From NCBI GenBank assembly GCA_031422915.1, contig JANPEK010000300.1, forward strand, positions 1 to 14,665: a DNA stretch of 14,665 nucleotides, read 5' to 3'. Below the pieces are notes generated by a model that was not told the origin of the DNA, ran no database searches, and was given only the letters and a program-made list of their open reading frames with translations. Positions 7,073 to 14,392 of this stretch are shown here, piece after piece. Both the position numbers and the translations under genes were made by a program. How positions within the stretch are numbered: position 1 is the first letter of the stretch; each line of letters begins with the position of its first letter. The stretch is from JANMEX01 sp031422915 (GTDB lineage Bacteria > Pseudomonadota > Alphaproteobacteria > Rhizobiales > Rhizobiaceae).

Positions 7073-7354
7073 GTGTCGTCCACATTTGACAAAGTCGCTG
7101 ATATCATTGCCGAAACCAGCGAAATCGAGCGCGATACGATCTCGCCGGAAAGCCACACAATCGACGACCTCGGCATCGACAGCCTCGATTTCCTCGACAT
7201 CGTGTTCGCCATCGACAAGGCATTTGGAATCAAGATCCCGCTTGAGCAGTGGACGCAGGACGTCAATGAAGGCCGCGCGCCGACAGAGGAATATTTCGTT
7301 TTGAATAACCTTTGCGGCAAGATAGACGAACTTGTCGCGGCCAAAAAAGCCTGA
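7073..7354 (+). CDS. acpXL: AcpXL, acyl carrier protein for lipid A very-long-chain fatty acid
   Basis: 93 residues from GTG at 7073. The phosphopantetheine attachment Ser is S37 in DDLGIDSLDFLD. The sequence FDKVADIIAETSEIER and the ending PTEEYFVLNNLCGKIDELVA are the hallmarks of rhizobial AcpXL rather than of housekeeping AcpP. It carries the growing VLCFA (typically to 27-OH-C28) and donates it to LpxXL. GTG is preferred over ATG at 7055 because GAGG lies 8 nt before it and the resulting length matches the family (about 92-93 residues); the upstream ATG has no ribosome site. First gene of the VLCFA operon, followed 18 nt later by fabF2XL. Confidence 0.96.
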   Translation: MSSTFDKVADIIAETSEIERDTISPESHTIDDLGIDSLDFLDIVFAIDKAFGIKIPLEQWTQDVNEGRAPTEEYFVLNNLCGKIDELVAAKKA

Positions 7355-7372
7355 GCGGATAAACCCGCAGCC

Positions 7373-8548
7373 ATGAGCGGCAACGACGTTCTCATCACGG
7401 GTATCGGCATCTTGTCCAGTTTGGGCGAAGGCCCTGAAGCACACTGGACTGCGCTGCAATCCGGCGCGCAGCCGCATCTTGATACCGAAAATTTCGCTCC
7501 ATACGTCGTCCATCCCCTGTCACCAGAAATCGACTGGTCACTGCAAATCCCGCGCAAGGAACAGCGCCAGATGGAGCAGTGGCAACGCATCGGCACCTAC
7601 ACCGCCGGTCTTGCGTTGCAGGACGCGGGCATCAAGGACAATGAGGCCTTGACCGCGACAATGGACATGATCGTCGCAGCCGGCGGCGGAGAGCGCGACG
7701 TGTCGGTCGATACGCAAATTCTAGAGGCCTCGCGCACCCGCAACGACCGCGACGTCATGCTCAATGAAAAACTCACAACCGAATTGCGCCCGACGCTGTT
7801 TCTCGCCCAGCTTTCCAACCTGCTCGCCGGCAACATTTCAATCGTCCACAAAGTCACCGGCTCATCCCGCACCTTCATGGGCGAGGAAGGCGCAGGCATC
7901 TCGGCACTGAAAACCGCACTCGCCCGCATCCGTTCCGGCCAAAGCAGCCATATTCTGGTCGGTGGCGCGCTCAATGCCGAGCATCTGGACATTTGCCTGT
8001 CCTACGAGCTTGGTGGATTTTTGAAGCGTGACGGCTACGCACCCGTCTGGTCACGCGAAGACTCTGACGGCGGCGGCGTCATCACGGGCTCCGGCTCGGC
8101 GTTCTTGGTCCTGGAATCGCGCGCCCATGCCGAAAAGCGCGGTGCCCGTGCCTACGCAACCCTCGCCGCTGTCTCAGGAAATCAGGCCCACCGCAACGGT
8201 GATCTGGAAAACAGCATCGCGTCCGTGCTTGCCGATGTTGGTGCACAAGCCGATTTGCTGGTTACCGGAACTTCCGGCGCGAAGGCGGCAACCGCTGCCG
8301 AAAAGGCAGTGCTGGCAAATCGCGGCGACAAGGCGGTCCGCGCCTTTTCCACCCTGACCGGTCATATGAAAGAGGCGCAATTCCCCTTCTCGGTCGCACT
8401 CGCCGCTCTTGCCGTCTCAAAAAGCGAGAGCCTGCCCCCGCTTGACGCGTCGTTCGAAACTCCGTCATCCGGCAAGGTTGAAACTGCGCTTGCGCTCACT
8501 GTCGGTTGCCACCGCGGCGAAGGTGCCGCCCTTTTGACGAAAGCCTGA
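7373..8548 (+). CDS. fabF2XL: FabF2XL, degenerate beta-ketoacyl-ACP synthase of the VLCFA cluster
   Basis: 391 residues with thiolase-fold KS features such as LITGIGILSSLG (7-18) and GHMKEA (330-335). Compared with the neighbouring FabF1XL, the nucleophilic-Cys motif TACAS is replaced by residues around MGEEGAG (169-175), placing Glu172 opposite the Cys. AHGTS becomes VTGTS, so the first His is Thr298. The conserved Lys aligns with Ser326. Only the second His (H331) remains. It should not condense chains alone and probably partners FabF1XL, as a chain-length factor does. It begins 18 nt after acpXL, where fabZXL is normally found; the ribosome site is weak (GCGGA). Alignment is by eye, so the exact replacement residues carry some uncertainty. 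Confidence 0.9.
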   Translation: MSGNDVLITGIGILSSLGEGPEAHWTALQSGAQPHLDTENFAPYVVHPLSPEIDWSLQIPRKEQRQMEQWQRIGTYTAGLALQDAGIKDNEALTATMDMIVAAGGGERDVSVDTQILEASRTRNDRDVMLNEKLTTELRPTLFLAQLSNLLAGNISIVHKVTGSSRTFMGEEGAGISALKTALARIRSGQSSHILVGGALNAEHLDICLSYELGGFLKRDGYAPVWSREDSDGGGVITGSGSAFLVLESRAHAEKRGARAYATLAAVSGNQAHRNGDLENSIASVLADVGAQADLLVTGTSGAKAATAAEKAVLANRGDKAVRAFSTLTGHMKEAQFPFSVALAALAVSKSESLPPLDASFETPSSGKVETALALTVGCHRGEGAALLTKA

Positions 8549-8559
8549 GGACAGAACCG

Positions 8560-9837
8560 ATGGCATCAAAGTTCACAGACCAGTTCGGCCGCCCCATCGT
8601 CGCCGTCACCGGCATCGGCATGATCACGTCGCTTGGCCAAGGCAAGGCTGACAATTGGGCGGCGCTGACGTCCGGCACCTCCGGCATTCACACAATAACC
8701 CGCTTCCCGACGGACCTTCTCAACACGCGCATCGCTGGCACAGTAGACTTCCTGCCTGAAAGTGGCACCGGAGCATCTGTTCTGTCTTTCGCGCTAGCCG
8801 CCACTGCCGCCGAAGAGGCCATCGCAGAAGCCGGCCTCAGCGGCCCGTTCGATGGCCCGCTGTTCCTTGCCGCACCACCGGTCGAGCTCGAATGGCAGCA
8901 TCGTTTTGCGCTCGAAAAGGAACTATCCACCGCAAGTGAGCCCGGTTACGACCGGATGCTGGAGGCCTGCCGCACAGCCCTGCATCCGGCATTCTTCGAT
9001 GCAGCGCAGTTCGGCGGGATTGCTGACCGCTTGCAGGAGCGCCTCGGCACACGCGGTCTGCCCATAACCCTGTCCACAGCATGCGCATCCGGCGCAACCG
9101 CCATCCAGCTTGGCGTCGAGGCCATCCGCCGCGGCGAAGCAACGCGTGTCCTGTCCATTGGCACAGATGGTTCTGTCAGCGCCGAGTCGCTCATCCGCTT
9201 TTCGCTCCTGTCGGCGCTCTCCACCCACAACGACCCCGCAGAAAAAGCTGCCAAACCCTTCTCCAAAGACCGCGACGGATTTGTCATGGCTGAGGGCTCG
9301 GCAGCACTGGTGATGGAATCGCTCGAAAGCGCAGTGTCGCGCGGCGCAAAAGTGCTCGGCATCTTGCAAGGCTGTGGCGAAAAGGCGGACGACTTCCACC
9401 GTACCCGCTCCAAGCCCGACGCCTCCCCCGCAATCGGCGCCGTGCGCGCTGCGCTGAGCGACGCCGGCATCGCCGAAGACGCCATCAATTACATCAACGC
9501 CCATGGCACATCGACGCCGGAAAACGACAAGATGGAATATCTGGCCATCGCCACCGTCTTCGGCGAGCGGATTTCAGCCATCCCCGTCTCATCGAACAAA
9601 TCCATGATCGGCCATACGCTGACCGCCGCGGGTGCCATCGAAGCCGCCATCTCTCTGCTCACCTTGCAAACCGGCACCATCACGCCGACCATCAACTACG
9701 ACATCCCGGACCCCGCAATCCCGCTCGATGTCGTGCCGAACACCGCCCGCGGCGCTGATGTCTCGATGGTCCTGTCAAACTCCTTCGGCTTCGGCGGTCA
9801 GAACAGCTGCCTTGTCATGGCGCGCGAACCCAATTAA
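8560..9837 (+). CDS. fabF1XL: FabF1XL, beta-ketoacyl-ACP synthase of the VLCFA cluster
   Basis: 425 residues, complete KAS II-type condensing enzyme. The active site is intact: C175 in LSTACASGA, H315 in NAHGTSTP, K347 in SSNKSMIGH and H352 in the same motif. It elongates the acyl chain on AcpXL by decarboxylative condensation with malonyl units, beyond the C18 limit of ordinary FabF. ATG at 8560 is chosen because GAGGA lies about 9 nt upstream and it follows the fabF2XL stop by 11 nt; a longer frame from 8506 overlaps fabF2XL without support. Its immediate partner upstream lacks the catalytic residues, so a heterodimer is likely. Confidence 0.94.
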   Translation: MASKFTDQFGRPIVAVTGIGMITSLGQGKADNWAALTSGTSGIHTITRFPTDLLNTRIAGTVDFLPESGTGASVLSFALAATAAEEAIAEAGLSGPFDGPLFLAAPPVELEWQHRFALEKELSTASEPGYDRMLEACRTALHPAFFDAAQFGGIADRLQERLGTRGLPITLSTACASGATAIQLGVEAIRRGEATRVLSIGTDGSVSAESLIRFSLLSALSTHNDPAEKAAKPFSKDRDGFVMAEGSAALVMESLESAVSRGAKVLGILQGCGEKADDFHRTRSKPDASPAIGAVRAALSDAGIAEDAINYINAHGTSTPENDKMEYLAIATVFGERISAIPVSSNKSMIGHTLTAAGAIEAAISLLTLQTGTITPTINYDIPDPAIPLDVVPNTARGADVSMVLSNSFGFGGQNSCLVMAREPN

Positions 9838-9879
9838 GCGCTGTTCCAACAATATGACTTGCCTGAAGGACAGCCGCAC

Positions 9880-10908
9880 ATGCGCGCCCTGCAATTGATT
9901 GAAGACCGCCGCATCGAAGTGCGCGACGTGGAAGCACCAGCGGCCCCCGGCCCCGGTGAAGTAACGATCAACGTGAAAGTCGTCGCCCTCAACCACATCG
10001 ACGTCTGGGGCTGGCGCGGTATGGCGTTCGCCAAGCGCACATTGCCGCTCACCATCGGCGCGGAAGCCTCCGGCATCGTCACCGCCATCGGCCCCGGCGT
10101 CTCAAATGTCCTGCCCGGCCAGTTGGTCGCCATCTACGGTGCGCGCATCTGTGGCCTTTGCAAAGCCTGCCGCGAGGGCCGCGACAATTTGTGTGAGCAT
10201 GTCTCCGGCGTGCACGGCTTCCACCTCGGCGGTTTTGCCTGCGATCAGGTCAACATCCCCGCCCGCCAGTTGGTCCCCGCCCCTCCCGGCGTCACCGACA
10301 TCGGCGCTGCCGTCGCCCCGGTCACGTTCGGCACCGTCGAGCACATGCTGTTCGACAACGCCAAGCTCCAGCCAGGCGAAACCATTCTCATCCATGCGGG
10401 CGGCTCAGGCATCGGCACCGCCGCCATCCAGCTTGCCAAAATGATCGGCTGCACGGTCATCACCACCGTCGGCTCAGACGAAAAGATCGAGCGCGCCAAG
10501 GCGCTTGGCGCAGACCATGTCATCAATTACCGCGAGGACCGCTTCGAAGGCGTCACACGCAAACTGACCAAAAAGAAGGGCGTGGACGTGGTCTTCGAAC
10601 ACGTCGGCGCGGACACGTGGGCCGGCTCAATGCTCTGCATGAAGCGCGGCGGACGCCTTGTCACCTGTGGTTCGACGTCCGGGGTCTCGACCACCATCAA
10701 CCTGATGATGCTGTTCCAGCAGCAGCTGCGCCTCATCGGCTCCTTCGGTTGCCGCATGGAAAACATGGCCGATGCCATGCAGAAAATGGCGCAGGGTCTC
10801 GTGCGTCCTGTCGTTGACACCGAGGTCGGCTTTGATGGAATCGACGCAGCGCTCAAGCGCATGGAAACCCGCGATGTGTTCGGCAAAATCCTGCTGCGGG
10901 TGAATTGA
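9880..10908 (+). CDS. adh2XL: MDR-superfamily dehydrogenase/reductase of the VLCFA cluster
   Basis: 342 residues, usually annotated as zinc-binding alcohol dehydrogenase. The structural zinc site is complete (C91, C94, C97, C105). The cofactor loop GGSGIG is at 174-179. The catalytic zinc ligands appear lost: the first-ligand region reads ALNHID where a Cys is expected, and GHE is replaced by GAE (60-62). That is the state of enoyl reductases and quinone oxidoreductases of this superfamily. By context it may be the enoyl-ACP reductase of VLCFA elongation; this is inference. ATG at 9880 has GAAGGA about 9 nt upstream; a TTG at 9859 is the less likely alternative. It lies 42 nt after fabF1XL and 3 nt before lpxXL. 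Confidence 0.88.
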   Translation: MRALQLIEDRRIEVRDVEAPAAPGPGEVTINVKVVALNHIDVWGWRGMAFAKRTLPLTIGAEASGIVTAIGPGVSNVLPGQLVAIYGARICGLCKACREGRDNLCEHVSGVHGFHLGGFACDQVNIPARQLVPAPPGVTDIGAAVAPVTFGTVEHMLFDNAKLQPGETILIHAGGSGIGTAAIQLAKMIGCTVITTVGSDEKIERAKALGADHVINYREDRFEGVTRKLTKKKGVDVVFEHVGADTWAGSMLCMKRGGRLVTCGSTSGVSTTINLMMLFQQQLRLIGSFGCRMENMADAMQKMAQGLVRPVVDTEVGFDGIDAALKRMETRDVFGKILLRVN

Positions 10909-10911
10909 GCC

Positions 10912-11868
10912 TTGAACATCAAACTCGCCCTCTACCGGCAGTGGCGAAAGCTTCGGCACATTGAGTATTGGCTGACCGCGCAGGTCACGTTCCTGTTTCT
11001 GCGCACAATCCGCCTCCTGCCGCCGCACGCCGCAATCAACTTCATGGACCGCGCCGCCCGCAAGATTGGCCCGCTGACAGGCCGCCACCGCGTCGCGCTG
11101 AACAATCTCAAGCACGCGTTCCCGGAAAAGACCGATGCCGAGCGCCGCGACATTGCCATAGGCATGTGGGGCAACATGGCGCGCCTCGTTGCCGAATATG
11201 TCTTCCTCGAAGATATTTTCGACTATGTGCAGAACGCGGAAAAACACGGCCTGATCGAAGTCGAAGGTGCGGACATTTTTGAAAAGCTGCGGCATGAACA
11301 AACACCGCACATCTTCTTCACCGCCCACACCGGCAATTTCGAGCTGCTGCCCATTTGCGCGGCAACCTTCGGCCTTGAAGTCACCGCGCTGTTTCGCGCG
11401 CCAAACAATCCCTACGTTGCCAAAAAAGTGCTGGAAGCCCGCCGCACCAAGATGGGCAGCCTCATCCCCTCAAAGGCCGGTGCGGTCTGGGCGCTCGCCA
11501 CGGTGCTGCAAAGCAACGGCAATGTCGGCATGCTGGTTGACCAATTCTTCTACAGCGGTGCCGAGGTGACGTTCTTCGGCCGCGCCGCCCAGACCAGCCC
11601 GTTGTTGCCGCGCCTTGCGCGCCAGTTCAATGCCGACGTGTACCCTGCCCGTTGCATCCGCATGCCCGGCGGTCGCTACAAGCTCCAGTTGTTCGACAAA
11701 ATCGATCTTCCGTTGACACCAAAAGGCAAAATCGACATCGACGCGTCCTGCCAGTTGCTCAATGACATCGTCGAAGGCTGGGTGCGCGAATACCCCGACC
11801 AGTGGATGTGGTTTCACAAACGCTGGAAGCGGTACGATAGCCCGAAACGCTCAGCTGCTACCGGGTAA
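10912..11868 (+). CDS. lpxXL: LpxXL, lipid A very-long-chain acyltransferase
   Basis: 318 residues of the LpxL/HtrB lysophospholipid acyltransferase family. The HX4E catalytic motif is HTGNFE at H139-E144, preceded by a hydrophobic N-terminal stretch (about 20-36) that anchors it at the inner membrane. It moves the VLCFA from AcpXL to lipid A as a secondary acyl group. The start is TTG at 10912, 3 nt after the dehydrogenase stop, with GGGTGA upstream inside that gene. The resulting N-terminus MNIKLALYRQWRKLR is typical of the family. Its last 11 bp overlap the 3' end of the opposite-strand L,D-transpeptidase gene. Last gene of the VLCFA operon. Confidence 0.94.
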   Translation: MNIKLALYRQWRKLRHIEYWLTAQVTFLFLRTIRLLPPHAAINFMDRAARKIGPLTGRHRVALNNLKHAFPEKTDAERRDIAIGMWGNMARLVAEYVFLEDIFDYVQNAEKHGLIEVEGADIFEKLRHEQTPHIFFTAHTGNFELLPICAATFGLEVTALFRAPNNPYVAKKVLEARRTKMGSLIPSKAGAVWALATVLQSNGNVGMLVDQFFYSGAEVTFFGRAAQTSPLLPRLARQFNADVYPARCIRMPGGRYKLQLFDKIDLPLTPKGKIDIDASCQLLNDIVEGWVREYPDQWMWFHKRWKRYDSPKRSAATG

Positions 11869-12286
11869 TAACGATCTTGACGTTTTTCCGGCCGGCTTCC
11901 TGCACCATTGAATAAAACGCCGCAGCGTTGCCGGTCTGCAAGCGCACACATCCGTGCGAGGCCGGCGTTCCCAAACGCTTGACATAATTGGTGCCATGAA
12001 TGGCATATCCGCCGTGAAAGAACACCGAGTATGGCATCGGCGAATTGTCATACTTGCGTGAATACCACATCCGCGCCATCCGCTGCGGACGGTACTGGCC
12101 GGTCGGCGTATAGTAACCCCTCCGTGCCGTCGAAACCTTCCAGCGATGCATGACAAACCCATACTTGCTGACGGTCATGGTCTGCGACGAAATATCAATA
12201 TGCGCCACAATCCCCGCTGCAAAACTGCCGGCTGACGAAAGTCCAAGCAGAAACAATGCCGCAATTGTTGCCTTGAGCATTTTCAT
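11858..12286 (-). CDS. Small secreted L,D-transpeptidase (YkuD domain)
   Basis: 142 residues. A signal peptide is clear: MKMLK, a hydrophobic core (about 6-19) and a likely cut after SFAA near residue 24. The mature part is essentially one YkuD domain, with H97 in AIHGTN and the catalytic motif SHGCVRL at 110-116 (C113 nucleophile, H111, R115). Such enzymes make 3-3 peptidoglycan crosslinks or attach proteins to peptidoglycan in the periplasm; in alphaproteobacteria some tether outer-membrane beta-barrels, which is possible here but not shown. It is convergent with lpxXL and overlaps it by 11 bp, and lies downstream of cobD on the same strand with a 111-bp gap containing its own likely promoter. 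Confidence 0.93.
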   Translation of the reverse strand: MKMLKATIAALFLLGLSSAGSFAAGIVAHIDISSQTMTVSKYGFVMHRWKVSTARRGYYTPTGQYRPQRMARMWYSRKYDNSPMPYSVFFHGGYAIHGTNYVKRLGTPASHGCVRLQTGNAAAFYSMVQEAGRKNVKIVITR

Positions 12287-12340
12287 GTGAAATTACCCCG
12301 TATCCGCGTTTACCGCGCCCCGCACAAAACATGCCACCAA

Positions 12341-12356
12341 TTGACCGTGCGGTCAA
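12341..12356. promoter_or_regulatory. Perfect 16-bp palindrome, TetR-type operator candidate
   Basis: TTGACCGTGCGGTCAA is a perfect palindrome of 7-bp arms about a 2-nt centre, in the gap between cobD and the L,D-transpeptidase, about 55 bp upstream of the latter. On the minus strand its first hexamer TTGACC could serve as a -35, with CATGTT 17 nt further on as a poor -10. The TGACCG/CGGTCA half-site form is common for TetR-family operators. No tetR gene is in the window. Confidence 0.5.
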
Positions 12357-12397
12357 AAACTCTCGCGCGACAAGCTTAACAAGTGTCCGAGGGCCCG

Positions 12398-13360
12398 TCA
12401 GAGCAGGGCAATCAGGCCAACAAGCGCCGCAAACAACGTAAACATGACTGCCACAATCGCGATCGAAGCATCAATATCCACCACACCCGCCGCCCGCCGC
12501 CCGCCAGCATTCAGCATCGGCTCATTGGCAATGTCGCCGTTGTAAATCCGCGGCCCCGCCAGCGCCAGACCGGTCAACCCGGCAATCGCCGATTCCGGCC
12601 AACCGGCATTGGGCGAGCGGTGCAACCGCGCATCGCGCATCATGCCGCCGAACGCCTGTTTAGCCCGCGCACTACCAACAACCAGCGCCCCCGCCGCAAT
12701 CAGCAGCAAGCCGGTCAACCGCGCCGGTATCCAGTTTGCCGCATCATCCAGCTTCGCTGAGGCCCGACCAAAATCGCGGTATCGCTCATTCATGTGCCCG
12801 ATCATCGAGTCCGCCGTATTCAGCATCTTGTATGCAAACAGCCCCGGCAACCCCGCCACAACAAACCAGAAGGCGGGCGCAATCACCCCGTCCGAACTGT
12901 TCTCCGCCAAACTTTCAATCGCCGCCCGGCAAACCGCGCTTTCGTCAAGGCTGTTCGGATCACGCCCGACAATCATCGACACGGCACGCCGCCCGCCGTC
13001 CAGCCCGCCGGTCGCCAGTGCGGTAGAAACCGCCGACACATGATCAATCAAGCTCTTCTGCGCCAGAAAAATACTGGCAACTGCCGCCTGAATGAGAAAC
13101 TCGATTGGTCCAAAAAGACTGCACAGCCAAACCACAGCCAAACCGGCGAATGCAGCCAACACCAGCAATCCGGCAATGGCCACAAACCCGTCGCGCCGCT
13201 TTTCGTATGGCGACTTCTCCGCCCTGTTGAGCCATCCCTCCGCCATTGCGACCGCACCGCCAAACACCGCCACAGGATGCCTGACCCGCTTCCACAGCCA
13301 GTCCGGATCACCCACCACGCGGTCAATCAGCAGCGCCAGAAGAAGTATCAGCAGATGCAA
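12398..13360 (-). CDS. cobD: Adenosylcobinamide-phosphate synthase CobD (CbiB family)
   Basis: 320 residues, an integral membrane protein with hydrophobic segments near both ends and in the middle. Family blocks are visible: DRVVGDPDWLW (13-23), ESLAENSSDGVIAPAFW in the middle, YKMLNTADSMIGH and SPNAGWPESA. It joins adenosylcobyric acid to the aminopropanol (or its phosphate) arm in cobalamin synthesis. The start is TTG at 13360; CGGAAG lies just upstream and MHLLILLLALLIDR matches the family start. It follows cobC by 30 nt on the same strand, so the two are probably cotranscribed. No cobalamin riboswitch is seen in either flanking gap. Confidence 0.95.
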   Translation of the reverse strand: MHLLILLLALLIDRVVGDPDWLWKRVRHPVAVFGGAVAMAEGWLNRAEKSPYEKRRDGFVAIAGLLVLAAFAGLAVVWLCSLFGPIEFLIQAAVASIFLAQKSLIDHVSAVSTALATGGLDGGRRAVSMIVGRDPNSLDESAVCRAAIESLAENSSDGVIAPAFWFVVAGLPGLFAYKMLNTADSMIGHMNERYRDFGRASAKLDDAANWIPARLTGLLLIAAGALVVGSARAKQAFGGMMRDARLHRSPNAGWPESAIAGLTGLALAGPRIYNGDIANEPMLNAGGRRAAGVVDIDASIAIVAVMFTLFAALVGLIALL

Positions 13361-13390
13361 GGGCTTCCGTCCATTTCCAGACTCAATGTG

Positions 13391-14392
13391 TCAAAGTGAA
13401 CGCATGATCTCCGCAAGCGCCGTGTTCAACCGCTCCAACCCGTCCTTGTCCCTTGGCAGGCCAAACCGCAGCCAGTCTGCGCTATGGTCAAACTTGCGGA
13501 CCAGAATATGCCGCGCTGCAAGTTCCCGCCAGATATGCGCCGCCTGAAAGTGCCGGGCGAGCGTGAACAGGTCCGTCCCGCCAACAAGTTGCAAACCGGC
13601 AGACGTCAGAGCGTCTCGCAGCATCTCAGCATCCATGGCGAGCCGGAGCCGCAATTGCGCAACGAATGCCTTGTCGCCAAAAGCCTGCGACGCAATCGCC
13701 AGCGCCGGGCCGGAAACAGCCCAAGGCCCGAGCATCGATGACACGATTCCCGTCACCTCCGGCGTTCCCGCTGCAAACCCGAGCCGCAAGCCCGCCAGCC
13801 CGAAAAACTTGCCGAACGACTTCAGCACCAACAGCCCGTCCATGCCCGCATGCGCTGCAACGCTGTCCTTGAGATTGGTATCGGCAAATGCCTCATCCAC
13901 CACCAACAGCCCGCCGCGCTCCGCCAGCCGGTCCGCTGCAAACAACAGCGCATCGGCGGGCACAGATTTTCCGTCTGGATTGTTCGGGTTGACCACCACA
14001 GCGATCATGTCTTCATCATCAAGGTTTGACAGCGAACGCTCATAACGCACGTCCCGCCCGGCAAGGCCAAGCGACTGCGCATGCTCCTCATAGGTCGGCC
14101 CGATCACCAACGCACTGCCGGGTGGTGCCAGATGCGGATAAAGCTGGATCAGCGCCTGCGTCCCCGGCGCGGCGATAACGCCAGCCTTGGCATCAAACCC
14201 GTAATAGCCCCGCGCAGCAGCGATGGTCTGCGCCTCCAGCGCGCTGTCCGGCAGCCGCGTCCACACATCCAACGCAAGCTCCGGCAACGGATAGGGATTG
14301 GGGTTGATCCCGGTTGAGAGATCCATCCAGTCCGCCCGCACGCCGCCAAATTCGGCAATTGCGCGATCCAACGCGCCGCCATGCTCGATCAT
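13391..14392 (-). CDS. cobC: CobC, threonine-phosphate decarboxylase-like PLP enzyme
   Basis: 333 residues of the fold-type I aminotransferase family. The PLP-binding Lys is K195 in KSFGKFFGLAG, with NPNNPDG (135-141), the cofactor Asp in VVDEAF (D166) and a substrate Arg in GLRLGF (R203). STGINPNPYP (26-35) is the typical N-terminal block of CobC/CobD decarboxylases. It makes the aminopropanol phosphate arm of cobalamin from L-threonine phosphate, supplying the reaction performed by the product of the next gene, cobD. Its ATG overlaps the cobB stop (ATGA), indicating translational coupling. Confidence 0.95.
   Translation of the reverse strand: MIEHGGALDRAIAEFGGVRADWMDLSTGINPNPYPLPELALDVWTRLPDSALEAQTIAAARGYYGFDAKAGVIAAPGTQALIQLYPHLAPPGSALVIGPTYEEHAQSLGLAGRDVRYERSLSNLDDEDMIAVVVNPNNPDGKSVPADALLFAADRLAERGGLLVVDEAFADTNLKDSVAAHAGMDGLLVLKSFGKFFGLAGLRLGFAAGTPEVTGIVSSMLGPWAVSGPALAIASQAFGDKAFVAQLRLRLAMDAEMLRDALTSAGLQLVGGTDLFTLARHFQAAHIWRELAARHILVRKFDHSADWLRFGLPRDKDGLERLNTALAEIMRSL

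Noticed and set aside
8923..9504. 193-codon minus-strand open frame
   Set aside because: Lies wholly inside fabF1XL in antisense; no domain and no ribosome site noted.
12341..12356. Palindrome read as a terminator for cobD
   Set aside because: The loop would be only two to four nt, the stem is short and no U-run follows in the cobD direction, so an operator is more likely.
12287..12397. Cobalamin riboswitch near the cob genes
   Set aside because: Neither this gap nor 13361-13390 is long enough or shows the B12-box; any riboswitch would be upstream of the operon, outside the window.
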